From Cristatella mucedo (Eukaryota; Bryozoa; Phylactolaemata; Cristatellidae): a stretch of DNA of 64,000 nucleotides. The position numbers were made by a program, and so were the translations under genes. Of this stretch, positions 1 through 15,490 are shown one piece after another. Every line of letters begins with the position of its first letter. Within the stretch, counting starts at the first letter, position 1. The notes under the pieces are model-generated. The model ran no database searches. It saw nothing but the letters and a program-made list of their open reading frames with translations, and was not told where the DNA came from. The stretch spans positions 56,001 through 120,000 of the forward strand of contig WPIO01000027.1 in the NCBI GenBank assembly GCA_009760855.2. The letters are read 5' to 3'.

Positions 1-211
1 TCTCTAGTTTTGCTTTTAACCACGGTAGGTGAGGAAGTCAAATTTACATATACACTAGGCGCTTTGCAGCTACACGAATTGATAAAGGTTAGGGGAGCAT
101 AGCACTTTAAAGTAGTACCCATAGAACTGCAACAGTCCAGCTGCCTTTGAACATTTTAGTTTGTGTTCTTGCAGAATAAGAGAATGCTGAATAGCTAGCT
201 ATATTTGATTT

Positions 212-385
212 GTGAGCCGTGGTGGCACACTAGGTAAGGCGGTTGCTTTCATAACCTCGGTCCCGAGGTCGTGGGTTCGATTCCTGCGGTGGGCGATCCT
301 TCATCGCCACTGCAAGTGGTGGTGATAGCAGTAAATGCTCTTCTGTAGCTATACAAAAAGAGGCTGTTTAATCAGCTACGATTTA
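212..385 (+). mobile_element. SINE-A copy (tRNA-derived)
   Basis: Begins GTGAGCCGTGGTGGCACACT, whose GGTGGCACACTAGGTAAGG resembles an RNA polymerase III A box. A B-box-like GGTTCGATTCC follows at about 274-284. The body reads GCGATCCTT...CGCCACTGCAAG and the tail ends AATCAGCTA. The same order recurs at 33412, 63777 and, reversed, 55228, so this is a dispersed SINE rather than a functional tRNA gene. Confidence 0.8.
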
Positions 386-511
386 TTTTATTTATTTACA
401 TAGCGTCAAGAGGTTGCTCGAACCCAGCAGATGCATTTCGCTACACGGGTGAATAATTTAACAAGACAAGAGCGAAATCATACTCCGTGAAAGCATCGGT
501 TGAATGAATAA

Positions 512-660
512 GTATTATTAATTTTTATAACGCACTCATAGAACTGAATCTCAATCCAGACACATCACATACGTCATAGGGCTCGAGCCCACGACCCAGA
601 TTGTAAAGGCCTGGACCTCGTTCGTTAAAGGCAAGCACCTGTACAACTGAGACCAACCCG
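512..660 (-). mobile_element. SINE-B copy (tRNA-derived, reversed)
   Basis: Reverse of the SINE-B consensus: an AT-rich tail, then CGCACTCATAGAACTGAATC, then the reversed B box GGCTCGAGCCCACGACC and a divergent reversed A-box region. The missing CGCCT segment of the tail marks it as old. Confidence 0.65.
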
Positions 661-699
661 GGTGGCAGCTAAAATGTAGGATGCCTACATAAGGATCGG

Positions 700-1700
700 T
701 CTTGCAAGCGAAGTAGTGGCGTCGTTTAAATCGTACTTGTCTGATCGTGTTCAATCCGTGTCGTGTGGGGGTCGGTCTTACACACAAGACGGGTCACCTG
801 TGGAGTCCCTCAAGTGTCTGTACTCGGTTCCTTGCTGTTCTCCATTTATAATCAACCTCTGGGAAAAGTGATTAAGGCACATGGAATAGGATATCACTTT
901 TATGCTGGTGACGCTCAGCTGTATTTGTCATTCGAACAGTCGGAATCTGCTGCAGCAACTGAGAAACTGAATGCTTGCCTTGCCGACATTCGATCCTGGA
1001 TGTCGGAAAACTTCTTGAAACTAAACGACAATAAAACCAAACTAGGATACCCTAAGCATGTGGCTGGATTGAAAGGCTTTGCTCTTCTAATAGGTGATGC
1101 TGTTATGAGACCATCACCGCATGCTCGAAATTTAGCTGTCGTTTTCGACAGCTGCCTTGATTTTAAAAGCTTCATTCAGAAGACTGCTTCTACAGCTAGC
1201 CATCACGTCCGATCCCTATCCAAGATTAGGAGCTGTCTTCCACAGTGGCTTTCAAAAAATTCAACTAGCTCCTTAGTTCTGTCTCGGCTTGATTTGTGTA
1301 ATTCCCTTTTGGCTGGGCTACCAAAGAAGCAACTGGGCCACTGCAGCTGACTATGAATATGGCTGCAAGGCTAGTCTTAAAATCCCAGAGGTTTGAGAAA
1401 GTGTCTCCTTTGCTAAAAGAGCTAGGATGGATGCCGGTTGAGCAACGGATACAGAGCAAAGTTCATACACTGACCCACAAGGCCCACCATGGCTTGGCTC
1501 CTCCATACTAAACTGCTGCACCCGTTTTAGCCTCTTCGTGCCTTCAGGTCCTGTATGGACTATACATTAACTGTTCTATTCCTCTGCTTAAAGACCGTTG
1601 GCGATAGAAGTTTTAGCTCTGCAGGTCCTAGACTGTGGAATTCACTTCCATAATTCTTATGCAACGACAACCAGCCTCCTGCTGCCGACTATAAATCATC
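700..1700 (+). pseudogene. LINE-B reverse transcriptase remnant
   Basis: Reads FKSYLSDRVQSV, then after a frameshift CGVPQVSVLGSLLFSIYN and YHFYAGDAQLYLSF, which are RT blocks. The catalytic YADD is YAGD here, so a catalytic Asp is lost. LARNLAVVFDS and SRLDLCNSLLAGLP follow. After a further break near 1350 the C-terminal pieces MAARLVLKS, WMPVEQRIQSKVHTL and AGPRLWNSLP remain. Not functional. Confidence 0.8.
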
Positions 1701-1950
1701 CTTTTCAGTGGTCCTGAGCTGCTACTTCTATGTTACTCACTACCTCAACTGCTCTCCTAAATCTTCTATGCTACCCACTTTTTCTGTGTTGCATGAGGCG
1801 AAGTCTGTTGGCTACCGAATGCGTACTGAAAGCCGCTTAGGCTGTGAGTGGCTCTACAAAACTCTCCTGTGTAACACCCACATAGTCTTTATGACTTTTT
1901 TGGAGTTACAGATGGAGATACATTACATAGCACACTTCGGCATACCAGAT
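700..1950 (+). mobile_element. LINE-B copy, 5'-truncated
   Basis: Fragment of a CR1/L2/Rex1-like non-LTR retrotransposon from mid reverse transcriptase to the 3' tail. The tail (about 1708-1945: GGTCCTGAGCTGCTAC..., CGAATGCG.ACTGAAAGCCGCTTA) recurs at 23590 and, reversed, near 36600 and 42340, which defines the family. The body also matches those copies (CATGGCTTGGCTCCTCCATA near 1489). Confidence 0.8.
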
Positions 1951-4900
1951 TGGGTTCAAGCAAGCCTTAGGCATCTCATTTCACACGCGAACACTGAAAG
2001 AAAACTTTTGAATGAGAGATGAACCATTGCAGGTCTACAGATGAAATTTTTAGCGAAAGATCAGGTAACGTGCAAAACATCTTTTTTTAATTTAGATAAT
2101 TCTTGTGTGATTAAAGGAGGCTGGTGTGCATGAGACAAGAGCACCAAGAAGTTTGCAATCCCAAAAATTCGGCTAGAATCTACTGACCACTCGAGCAACT
2201 GCTACTTGTGAAACTTGGATGACCCTTTCGAACACCAAACTGGCAAGATTGTGCCTCCCATCATGTATCCACACACACTTTTGTCCATCGCCCCAGTGTG
2301 TGCACACTGCCCTTAGGTGACGGTTCCCACCCCTCCAGAGAAGGATCAGCCATCTTCCAGAGAGAGCAGCTAGTCAGACATCGAGGACGATATTACAGAT
2401 CCACATTTCTATTCCACAGATTTGGCTGAGACGTTGGTCTTATCAAGTCCAGTGTTTTTGTGTCCAAAAGCTTCTGACATCTAGGCTCGAGGAGTGTAAC
2501 TTGTTGGATGAAAGTGGGAAAGTAGCAGATCAGAAAAAGTGTCACCAACTTTTTCTAACTTCTCCGATCGGCATTATAGTCTGTGCCTCCGAAGCAATAT
2601 GGCTAGTCTCTTCGACGCTATGGAAAACCCTTCTAACTCGAGTGCATAGCTCCTATTTACAGTTCATTTTCGAACATCAAAGCCATTCTACTTTGTAATG
2701 GGGACTAGTATCCATCTCTTCATTTAGCACGACTCTGTGCACCTCGGATAGGATTATACCACTGTCAAAATGTTGCTTATTGCCTTGAAGTATGGCGCCT
2801 AGGGCTGTGCCGTCATTGTGGCGACTTCAAATTGAGTTATTCTGATGTACTTCCTCGGTGGTTCACTAAGTTTCGTTATTTTCTTTGCCGATGGGAGAGC
2901 CGAGACATTAAGGCTGACTGCTGCAAGTGGGACTGATGACAGTTGAACCGAGCTCTCTGTAAGGAAGAGCAACACCAAGTGTGAGCCACTGGACTCTCCA
3001 AGGTGCCAATGTCACCACTGCACATTAATTTAGGCCTCACAAAGCTATGTGTCATCGCTCCGGACAAAGAGTCGGCAGCTGTCAAGTAACTACACGACGT
3101 CTATCCATAGCTGCAACAGGAAACGGTCACAGCTGGCATCATCGTCGAACCAAAATTAACAAGATAACAGAATATGACGAATTGCAATGCAGCCACAAAT
3201 GTAGAACATCAGCTCATTAATGAACCATTTTGAGTTTTTGTCTGAACCATCTTGTATAACTTCGGTATGAATAAATGGAAATTTTGATTAACTTGCTCCT
3301 CATTTTTGACTAAATATAAACCACGAGATGCAAATTGCATGTGGTTTCCTCATAAAAAATGGGTTAATTTCAAACTCATCACTGTTCTGGTCGCAAAAAC
3401 AAAATTTGTAGGAAATAATAGCCACGTTCTATACTACTGAGCCATAGGCAATCAGGAAATAACACTAACTAACCAGGTAAAAGAAATTGCCCTCCGTAGT
3501 TCTATAAGGATTACTGCAGCTTAGCTTCACAAGTCAGCCAATGTTCTACGTCGAAAATTGGCCGGAATCGGTGCAGACTCACCAACACTTCCTCTTTGAC
3601 TATACGATCCGTGTGTATGCAAATATGAGAATCCGTGCAGTAATGAATGTATAGCAAGGCACGATGTGACCATTTGAGCATTCCACCGAGTTGAGTATGA
3701 GCTGCTCGAGAGAGACTGCTCGCTAGCCGACTGCAGCTGTACAAATAGCCCGGGCTCAAGTTGGGAAGCAAAGCAATCATTAGCAGACAATAAACACTCC
3801 ATGTTCTATCAAGATAAGCCGGCAGCATAATGTCAGACTACCGGCATTGTCCATGCCTGAAAGCAACCATTGTGTCTCTTAATTTCTCGGCATCCCAAGG
3901 GAGGTTGTCTGCAACAGATGGTTTGTCACAATGGAGGAATTAGTCACCTGCAGCACTCTGCCATAGAACAATGTGGCTGAGCTGGTTTTACCACTGGCTT
4001 CCCGACCGCAATCGGGCTGGATGGTTGACGATGGCCCATGTGCCATGCATGTAGGCACTGCATGTGGATTAAGCAGCCTTGAAAAGAGCGTGAATTGACA
4101 TTCAATTGTACGATCCTCGGTGGCCATTCTCTTGGCAATGAAGCTGCAGCCGACGTTAACCAACTCCCCCAAACTTGAGATTTGGCAGTTGCAGGGCAGC
4201 CGAAAGGGCACAGGCTACGATCTGCTGAAACTCGGCAATGCATCAAAGACGTGGGGGAGGAGAGACAGCTGCACGAGACACCGACCTTCAGATAAAATAT
4301 CAGAGCAGTGATCTGTCAGATTGCTATCGTGCTAGCTATCGGCGTGCCAAACTTTCCGGATGTCACTTGCTAGATAGAAATACCTATCGAGGAAAAGCTT
4401 GGTGATTTATGAGGGTGACCGGCACATCGAAACACGCCCTGGCCAGACACAACTAATTGCCAGGTTCCTCCGAAGCTCGATCGTAGTGTGTGCAGCCGAG
4501 TCTTGCCACAGCCTCTCCACACTGTATCTGTTTCACGGCTCCATGAGGACAGCCTCACCGACGGCAGCCCAAGCAGGCGACACAGTGAGGCACTCCTGTT
4601 TCTGGCACCCCTTCTTCTGTGCACTACTTTCGTCGGCTGAGGCTTTCGGCAGAGATAAGGGCCTCAAGCCACCCTTCTGGCTCAGCTAGCTTCTCCGATA
4701 GTGGCACCCGATCCAGCAATACACGGACTGGCTTTACATAGACCTTATTAGACTTAAAAGTCTGGCCACATAAATTCCCTATTGGTCCACATTAGCTCGG
4801 TAGCAAGCTATTGCCGAGCACGAATCTATAATGCAGTTGCTTTGGTAGCCGACCGTTTAGACGCCATGCTGAGTGGCAAGAAATACTCGAACCGTCGAGG

Positions 4901-5340
4901 CAAGGCTGGCAAAAAAAGCTCTGATGGGAGAAGAGAAAACCGGTCTTCAGAGAGAGAGAGAATAATCGCCAAGATGCTGTGGCAAGCGCTTCCTTCGAGT
5001 TAATGAACCACTATGTCGCTGGCTAGCCATTCCTCGACCGCAAGTAGGGACACGGCTGTGCAAGGGCTGTGGCTGCCTGTTTGCCGTGGCTAGGCAGCTG
5101 GTTACCGGCCAAGGTCGACCACCAAACGCACCTCGCTCGACCATGCTCAGCAGAGCTTGTGCCAACCGTCAATCTGGGAGCCAGTAGGTCAGGCCAGCTG
5201 ACCAACGACGTGAGCTGCTGCCGTGGAAGACCGGCAGCCACAGTCCAATGAGTAGGCAGCACGGTCGAAGCCGTGACGCGTTGAAGAAGACGTATGGGGA
5301 GTTATTTTATGTCGCTTGACGGCATACACTTCACTGGGCG
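1951..5340. other. Intergenic DNA, nothing recognised
   Basis: Only short unrelated open frames of under 110 codons on both strands, without motifs, good splice-like structure or similarity to the repeat families defined here. Confidence 0.5.
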
Positions 5341-5357
5341 TATGCCTTATTAGAGAG

Positions 5358-5610
5358 AACCCCCCCCCCCCCGTAGCATCCGAGGTGGGTTACTTTATTA
5401 GCTCTGAGCTGGGGGAAAATGTAGCTGAATCCATATCGTCTAGTCGTCTAGACCTTCTTCGCGTGCACGCATGCATGCATGCATATGTGCATATATGCAC
5501 GTGCACACGCACACATGCACACAGACACATACCGGCACACACACACACACACACATACCCATACACATGCAAACAAATACAAATACATGCACACTCACAC
5601 AAGCATACGC
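5358..5610. repeat. Poly-C run and (CA)n-rich microsatellite
   Basis: A C run of about 13 at 5360-5372, then ATGC/TGCA repeats at 5467-5500 and an imperfect CA repeat to about 5605. Open frames here (His/Thr or Cys/Val repeats) are repeat translations. Confidence 0.85.
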
Positions 5611-5635
5611 TCTCTCTATTAAAAAATTAAAAAAT

Positions 5636-5772
5636 ATAATTGTTTTCTATAGCACCCGAAGAGAGCTTAATGTCTATTCAGAGCTGCACATATGCTGCAG
5701 AGCTCGGGCCCACGACCTCGTCCAGACCTTGGTCGGGGCGAGCACCTTAACCACTGTGCCAAACCAGCACGG
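5636..5772 (-). mobile_element. SINE-B copy (reversed)
   Basis: TATAGCACCCGAAGAGAGCT, then CATATGCTGCAGAGCTCGGGCCCACGACCTC, then CCTTGGTCGGGGCGAGCACCTTAACC: reversed tail, B box and A box of SINE-B. Close to the copies at 35305 and 63570. Confidence 0.8.
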
Positions 5773-5844
5773 CATTAGCTAGTAAGCATGCTAAAGTAAG
5801 CACCCACACAAAACAGCGATCCCTGTTTTCCCCATTGTCTTCTT

Positions 5845-6035
5845 AATGTTTAGCATGCTGTCCTAAGCATGCGCTTGCTTTTTCTGGCTTGATACCACTC
5901 ACGGCACGGTATTCTCGGATACATATTCACTTGCAGCAAGTTATAAAATACCTGGATAAGATTAAGTTCTCTTAGGGTTCAATGCAGGCAGATGCCAACC
6001 TCTTATCATTCCGATAATGAGAGATAAATAAAACT
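5845..6035 (+). mobile_element. LINE-C 3' tail fragment
   Basis: TTTAGCATGCTGTCCTAAGC, then GCAAGTTATAAAATACCTGG...AGATTAAGTTCTCTTAGGG, matching the 3' ends at 34376-34530 and 38910-39085. Confidence 0.55.
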
Positions 6036-7190
6036 CTTGTTACTTGGAAAATACAGAATGACCGATGGCCATCCATATTAAAACTGAGTCTAGCAAATTG
6101 TTGACATCAAACTTAAACCGATCCCTGAAACACCTGGCTTTCTGTGTCAGTTTCCTACCGCTTGAGCTATCCAGACTACTATTGTATTGCACTAAGCACA
6201 AAGGCATAAAGCTTGGCATTAAAGTGTCATTAGCTTCCCCTAGATAACAATGCACAAGGCTCCTCGGGGTGCCGTGAACCGTCGGCGAGCCAGCCGGCCG
6301 AAGGACATGGCTCACCAGCTGACTCGCCTGCTCTTTGAAAGCTCATACCTGAGCTCGAGAAACCGCATGGCGCCGGAGGACTCGCGGTACCACAGCTCGA
6401 CCGCACGCAGCAGGACGGGTGTGCACGGAGAGTACAGCAGCAGTCGAACGGCATCCATCAGGCAGCTAACCTTGGTGCTGGATGCATAGGCAATGCCTCG
6501 CCGGTGCCGAACCCACACCCACAAGCGTCCCGTCCCCCCATTCCTGAGGGAATGAGTCGCAGCCGCCGGTTGATGGCAAGCTGTCGATGTCACGGCAGCC
6601 AGATGTTTGAGTGCTGGCTTTGATGCTCCACAGCAAAAAATGCTGAAAGGTGAATTAAATTAGTCTTGCCTCCGAGCTACGAAGATAAAAATGCCCTGCT
6701 CAATTACGTGGCCCTGTAGCTAGAGGGAGTAGAGCAGCAAGCAAGCAGAGCTTCCTCACTTATCTAACTTGCTTGCCATAGCATGCTAAGGTATGGCCAG
6801 TGGCAGTACTCAACCTAGTGAGAAAGCCACACGCATCGGCCGAGGTATGGCTCAGTTAAGTGCTGCAGGCTTCTGCTTTACTGACTTGAAGCTTGCATAA
6901 GTTAAAACCTTCCTTCTCCGGGCTGTTCTAAGAATTTCGCCTGGTCTTGCGTCTGTCGGGAGATATCAGTTGACTTTTAGCAGCACGAAGAATAAAGAAA
7001 ACTTACTGTGAAACACGTTTCGGAAAAATGCAGAAGCCGCCGAAGAGTAGTCCTTTAACAATGTTAAATGAGGCAATGAATAGGGTCCGACTAGAGCAGA
7101 GTTCAAATTAGACAGGACCAGAGAGCAGAAACCCTGACGTCTGTGACAAAAGGCCTTCCTCGGAGGTGTGACCCACCGACTTCTATTGGG
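6036..7190. other. Intergenic DNA, nothing recognised
   Basis: No gene or repeat recognised. The open frames around 6230-6600 overlap each other on both strands in a moderately GC-rich stretch and show no domain. Confidence 0.45.
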
Positions 7191-7195
7191 AGAAA

Positions 7196-7462
7196 TTCCT
7201 TCTTACCTTCTTTCTCTTCCTTCACTTCCTCCTCCTACTCTGTCTCTTCCTCCTCCTCCTCCTCCTCCTCCTCCTTCAGTTCCTCCTCCTCCTTCTCTTC
7301 CTCCTCTTTCTTCTCTTCCACCTCCTCCCTATCTTCCTCCTCCACCTCCTCCTCCTCATCACCCTCATCGTCCTCGTCACCCTCATCCTCGTCCTCCTGC
7401 TACTCCTCGTTCTCATTCTCGTCGTCGTCGTCGTCCTCCTCCTCCTCCTACTCCTCCTCGAG
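7196..7462. repeat. Imperfect (TCC)n polypyrimidine tract
   Basis: About 265 bp of TCC/TTC/TCG/TCA triplets on the + strand. It generates poly-Ser, poly-Pro and poly-Arg open frames that are not genes. Confidence 0.9.
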
Positions 7463-7836
7463 TGACCGCTAGCCACAACCGTTCCAGCCGGGCCGGTTCG
7501 GTCGATCGCACCTGCTCTGCCAGTCAATCTGATTAGTCAAGCTGTCCATCGAAACCTGGAGCAGTAGCCGTGTTCCGTGGCAGGGTGATTGAGGATGATG
7601 GGCTGCATGTGATATGACCGAAGCATCACTACGTTGAGACGCTGCTAGCAAAGCTCGTAGAAAGTAAGACTTGTGTGACTTTGCCGTCACGTGCCACATC
7701 TTAGTTCATTGTGACACTAATCATTGGTGACTAGGCAGTATGAAAGAGTCCATTTTTTCTGAGCTGCCTGCAGTATTCAGGCTACCCCCACTGGTGATCA
7801 AGTGCATTATCAAGTGATCGCGAGTGACAGGAATTT

Positions 7837-11035
<3,199 letters not shown>

Positions 11036-11592
11036 TAACAGCCGGTGCAAAACTCTGCAGCTAGGCTTGCCAATCGTGAGCATCGCAGTTGCCACATCAC
11101 ACCACTTCTCGCCTGCCTGCACTTGCTCCCAGTCAAGTAACGCATCCCCACCAGGTTTAGAATTGTACCGCCCGATTTTGGAATCTGATCGTTTACCTAT
11201 ACCTGGTACGAACCTCCAATTCTTTGGAGACCGTGCATTTAGTTCGCATGCTCCCAAAGCCTGGAACTCACTTCCGACTGTCGTTACGACATCTCCTGAA
11301 TTGACAACGTTTAAAAAGAAGCTAAAAACACATCTGTTTATCATAAAATTTAGTGGGTCCACGTGAATCGTTCTTTTTGTGGCTATGAGTGCTGACACTG
11401 TGAATGCTGCCACTAACCATTTTTGCATGCTTACCCTGTGCATGTAACCTCTAACATGTTATGCTTGTTGTCTATTGAGCATGCTACCGCTAACTATTCG
11501 GTCATGCTTCCTTTACAGCAAATGTAAAGTGCCTAGAAAGAGATTGAGCTCTCTGAGGGTGCTATAACAAATGCATTATTATTATTATTATT
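11036..11592 (+). mobile_element. LINE-A 3' fragment
   Basis: C-terminal end of the LINE-A ORF in one open frame (CKTLQLGLPIVSIAVATSHH, FFGDRAFSSHAPKAWNSLP, LTTFKKKLKTHLF), then the 3' UTR with GTGCATG repeats and the tail AAATGTAAAGTGCCTAGAAA...GAGGGTGCT ending in (ATT)n. Compared with the copy at 13661, the segment between the HHFSP and LESDRLPIP equivalents is shortened, an internal deletion. Confidence 0.85.
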
Positions 11593-13030
11593 AACAATAA
11601 GCAGCAGCAGAGTCTCCGTAAGTGACTCCACAAAACCATGTATAACAAATCGATGTTTTGCTGAGATTTTATTTAAGGCACTCTAAGCCCGGGTGGCTAT
11701 TGGCACACAGAGGCTAGCCGACAGACTTCAAATCCAGTAGCTGCTGCCGCTGCTGCTGCTGCGAACCAATAAGCTTGAATGGCCAAATTATATAAGAAGA
11801 AGTTACTGTAAATAATGCCTCACTCTGTCTCTGCACTGTGAGGTAGTGTCCTGGAAGTCGGCAGCAGTTATTGGCTGTTTTTCTTAAATTTAAATTTAGC
11901 TCCTGCTAAAGGTATAATACCTAAAATTGGTATTGGGAAAATAGTGAACACGTTAGAATACCAAACTTTTGGTATTAGAGTGTGCTAATATGTGCTGAAA
12001 CTCGTGATTCTGCAGTGAGAGGTCATATGCATCTGCATAGGTTTATGTGTGGGCATCGATATGTACAAACTTTTAGAAATCGCTTGCTGGGCATCTAGAC
12101 GTGCAAGATATTAGAAATCGCTAACTCAATGCCTGGTTCTATAATGGTTTATCACTAGTTTTCTGGGCATGGCACTGTAAGCAGTTTTCCGATCACTCAA
12201 GTGATGCAGCAGCCAGAGGCCTTCGTGCATGAAATTCATTTAGAAATTAAGTCTAGAAATATTTACTCAGCAACCTAAAAAACTTGGAATTAAGACCAAA
12301 GTGCTCTGAAGAAAAGCTCTACTTACTTGATTAGTGCCATTGTAGAGAAAAAGTTGGCATTAACAGTCAACGTTGACAGCCGACATTGACAGCCGACAGG
12401 TTGTGTATGACTTGAGCTTCCATTTTCTTCGTCAGGGAATGTCAGCTTCCTTGGGTACTACACGACTCTGAAGGCTTTGAAATTTGTTGTGTATGCCAAA
12501 ACAGCTGAACTCAGACGCCAGATCATGCTATAAGGTTGAGGGAGAAGTTCTTTCGTCGTGTTTTCATGAAATTATTATTAAATTCACTAAATTATTATTT
12601 CATTAACTTAATTTAAATCCGGGTGCACCCACTTTTTTCCCAACCTTATAATATTACATCATGTGACATAGACATATCCAACCTATGTCACTTAGTGTAC
12701 ACATCCATGCAACTGCTTTTGCATTTGACTTCCTGCTCTCAATATACAGCTCTCTTTTGTTGACCGGTTTGCCAGCAACCTTTTCGACAAATTAGCCATC
12801 TGAAAATCCGATTTCGCACCGTGTTACCAGGGCTTAACATTCTGTCCCTGATTGGCTTACAAGTTGCTGGCTATGCAGCAAACGCAGAACCACCATCCAG
12901 TGGAAATTTGAGTAAAACAGAAAACGCTTGCACCTGCCGAACCCATGAAGCTGTTTTGGAAGTTCCAACTAAGCAAAATCCCAAAGAAAGTCATTTGAAA
13001 CCAGTATTTTGAGCAGCATTGACATGTAAT
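11593..13030. other. Intergenic DNA, nothing recognised
   Basis: Short CTG cluster near 11740-11763 and a 13-bp doublet TTGACAGCCGACA near 12384-12400; no gene or element recognised. Confidence 0.45.
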
Positions 13031-13034
13031 AAGA

Positions 13035-13110
13035 ATTATAATAATGCATTTATGTAGCACCCTCAGAGAACTGAATCTCTTTCAAGGCACTTTACTGATG
13101 CATAATCCGA
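13035..13110 (-). mobile_element. LINE-A-type tail only (reversed)
   Basis: ATAATAATGCATTTATGTAG, then CACCCTCAGAGAACTGAATCTC and AAGGCACTTTAC: the reversed terminal ~65 bp of the LINE-A/SINE-B tail without any body. Confidence 0.7.
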
Positions 13111-13455
13111 TGCATCAGATGTAACATTCGCAAGCAGCAAGCATAGTGTAAGCCGTGACGTGCCCACCAAGGATGATTAAGCACGTGAGGCGTTCGGAGC
13201 GCCTTCAGAGACGTTGTCCTTGTCCGGCATGCAGGGTCTGAAAGTTTTCGACTGTGCTGGAGGGAAAGGTCTAACGTTGAATGTTGAGCACGCCACCGTA
13301 TCGAGACGCTTTTCCTCAGCTGGCTCTTTATGCTAATTTTGGTATTAATTTACCTCATTCGACCCTTCAAAACTGCCTATAGCTTTAGTCAACAAGGGGC
13401 CATAGTTGGGGTGGGTTCGACAAAATTTGTAACTGCTAGTCTATACCCACTTGTG

Positions 13456-13612
13456 CACGCACGCACACACACACACACTCTCGCACACGCACTCGCACAT
13501 ACACATACACGTACATACACACACATATATATATGTGTGTGCATATATGTACATATATATAGACATACACGTGTGTTAATATCTATATACATGTATATAT
13601 ACACACGCCTTC
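13456..13612. repeat. Compound (AC)n/(AT)n microsatellite
   Basis: ACAC, then ATATAT and GTGTGC-type repeats, ending about 50 bp before a LINE-A fragment. Confidence 0.9.
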
Positions 13613-13660
13613 TCAGAAGTCTTGTTCCACCACTATAAATGCATGCATTCCTTAAACTGA

Positions 13661-14250
13661 GTGGGTGGGTTGCCACATTACTCCACTTCTCGGCGACCTG
13701 CATTGGCTTCCAGTCAAGCAACGGATTGACTTCAAGGTTTTGTCGCTCACTTTTAGGTCACTTCATTCTTTGGCTCCAGCCTATCTGTCAGATATACTAC
13801 CCCATCAGGCCAAGCATCGTACCACCTGCTTTTCGGAATCCAACAGTCTACCGATACCCCATACAAACCTCAAATCCTTCGGAGACCGTGCATTTAGTTC
13901 GTATGCTCCCAAAGCCTGGAACTCCCTCCCGACCTTCGTCAGAACATCCCCTGACCTGACCACATTTAAAAAGAATTTAAAAACACCTATTTATGACAGC
14001 ATTTAGTGGGTCCCTGTGATTCGTCCTTGATGTGCTTATGCATGCTGACACTGTGCATGCTGCCACTAACCACATTTGCGTGCTGACCTTGTGCATGTCA
14101 TCCCTAACCATGTTATTCATTTTGTTAGTTTTTCAAGCATGATTTTACTTACCATTCAATTGCATTTCCCTTTGCAGCAAATGTAAAGTGCCTAGAGAGA
14201 GATTGAGTTCTCTGAGGGTGCTTTATCAAGTGCATTAGTATTATTATCAA
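13661..14250 (+). mobile_element. LINE-A 3' fragment
   Basis: Open frame over 113 codons carrying CHITPLLGDLHWLPVKQRID, FKVLSLTFRSLHSLAPAYLS, FGDRAFSSYAPKAWNSLP and LTTFKKNLKTPI, then a 3' UTR with GCATGCTGCCACTAACCA and the tail GCAAATGTAAAGTGCCTAGA...(ATT)n. Nearly identical in order to the copy at 55488-56120 on the other strand. Confidence 0.88.
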
Positions 14251-15115
14251 GTGCATTATTACAGAGCCACAGATCCAAGTGCAGCCACCGGATCCAGTAA
14301 ACCGTGACCACCACAGTCGATGTGGAGTAGCTGTTCCTTGTAGTTGTTGCATCGTATTAAAACTGCAGAAATCAGCCGGATGCCATGAAGTCGGGATATT
14401 TATCTATCGCATCTAAGGACTGAAAAGTCCGTAATATTTTAGCATTGTGCTCCATAAGAGCTCCCTCGTGTCTGCACAGTAGCTGCTGGCAAGAGGAGAG
14501 GGTTTGACCTACCAACTGACAGAAGGCCGGCTCACTTGTCTGGCACTTGTCTTGTCTCACTTGCTTTTGCTCCAAGTCCTACACGCCTAGGTGGCCACTG
14601 CTCAACAGTATACCCAAGGACGACTGCAAGTCGTGAATGGTTTGGGCCTCAGCAACTAAAGAGTGCCAGCGACTCCTACAATCGGGCATGCAATGTGCTA
14701 CAATCTGAAACATTATCACCAAACCCAAGCCTTTGCTTCCCTTGCGATTCGAGAAACCGTCTCGGATGGGCCCGGGAACCACGTCCTCTGCATAGCAGAT
14801 GACAGGAGTTGAATTTTTTTGTACCGCGAAGTCCAAATCCATAAATTAATGAATGTATGTGTGAATGTATCTCGTACTTTTTTGCTAACAGCAAACGAAG
14901 AACGTCAGTAAGCCAGTGAAAAGACGAGACTACCACCATGCTGCCTCCAGCCGACAGTGACATTTGGTCGAAGTGTCATGATTTGTGATTGCTCTTGCTC
15001 CTCTGGCATCGGAATTCTGCACCTTAATAACGAGCTTATAGAACCGCGTGTGTACTTTGATAGAATACAAAATTCTTGAATTTGAAAGCCTAAAGCTTCT
15101 CTACGAATAGATTAT
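14251..15115. other. Intergenic DNA, nothing recognised
   Basis: No motif-bearing frame or repeat family member recognised. Confidence 0.4.
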
Positions 15116-15119
15116 ATTC

Positions 15120-15490
15120 GGTGTCAAAACAATGACCCAAAGCACACAGCAAAGCTTCTAAAAGGTTTTTTTGCTGAAACAGCTGTCAGAGTCATGAGTT
15201 AGCCGAGTCAGTCGCCTGACCTATATCCGATAGAGCATCTTTGGAATAGGCTGGACAAATGTCTGAGATCAACTCCGTGCTTCCTAAGATTCTAGAAAAG
15301 CAGTCAAGCCGTCTGTAGTATTACTGGGGTAATATTACCTCAGAGACTTGTAAGAGAATGGCGGATTATAGGACAACTTTCTAAGGCCCGATTATGTGCT
15401 TCTTACGATTCTAGAAAAGCAGTTAAGCCGTCAGCAGTACTACTTGGGCAACGTTACCTGAGAGAGACTTGTGGGAGATTGACGGATTAC
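15120..15490 (+). pseudogene. Tc1/mariner transposase relic
   Basis: The + strand reads QNNDPKHTAKLLKGFFAETA, then VRVMS-stop-PSQSPDLYPIEHLWNRLDK: the second catalytic Asp region (NDPKHT) and the Glu region (PIEHLW) of the DDE domain of Tc1-like transposases. An in-frame TAG sits where the family has Trp (WPSQSPDLNPIEHLW). Downstream GNITSETCKRMADY resembles the transposase C-terminus. It lies in a 119-bp segment that is tandemly duplicated (15277-15395 and 15396-15490). No terminal inverted repeats were found. Dead fragment. Confidence 0.8.

Noticed and set aside
212-300. A functional tRNA gene
   Set aside because: The A- and B-box-like sequences recur in several SINE copies with a common body and tail, and no clean cloverleaf with an acceptor stem is seen.
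2930-2975. Hammerhead ribozyme core starting at CTGATGA
   Set aside because: CTGATGA here and near 44712 is not followed by a stem II and GAAA in the required positions.
7143-7536. Poly-Ser and poly-Pro frames of about 110-120 codons
   Set aside because: Direct translation of an imperfect TCC repeat in several frames.
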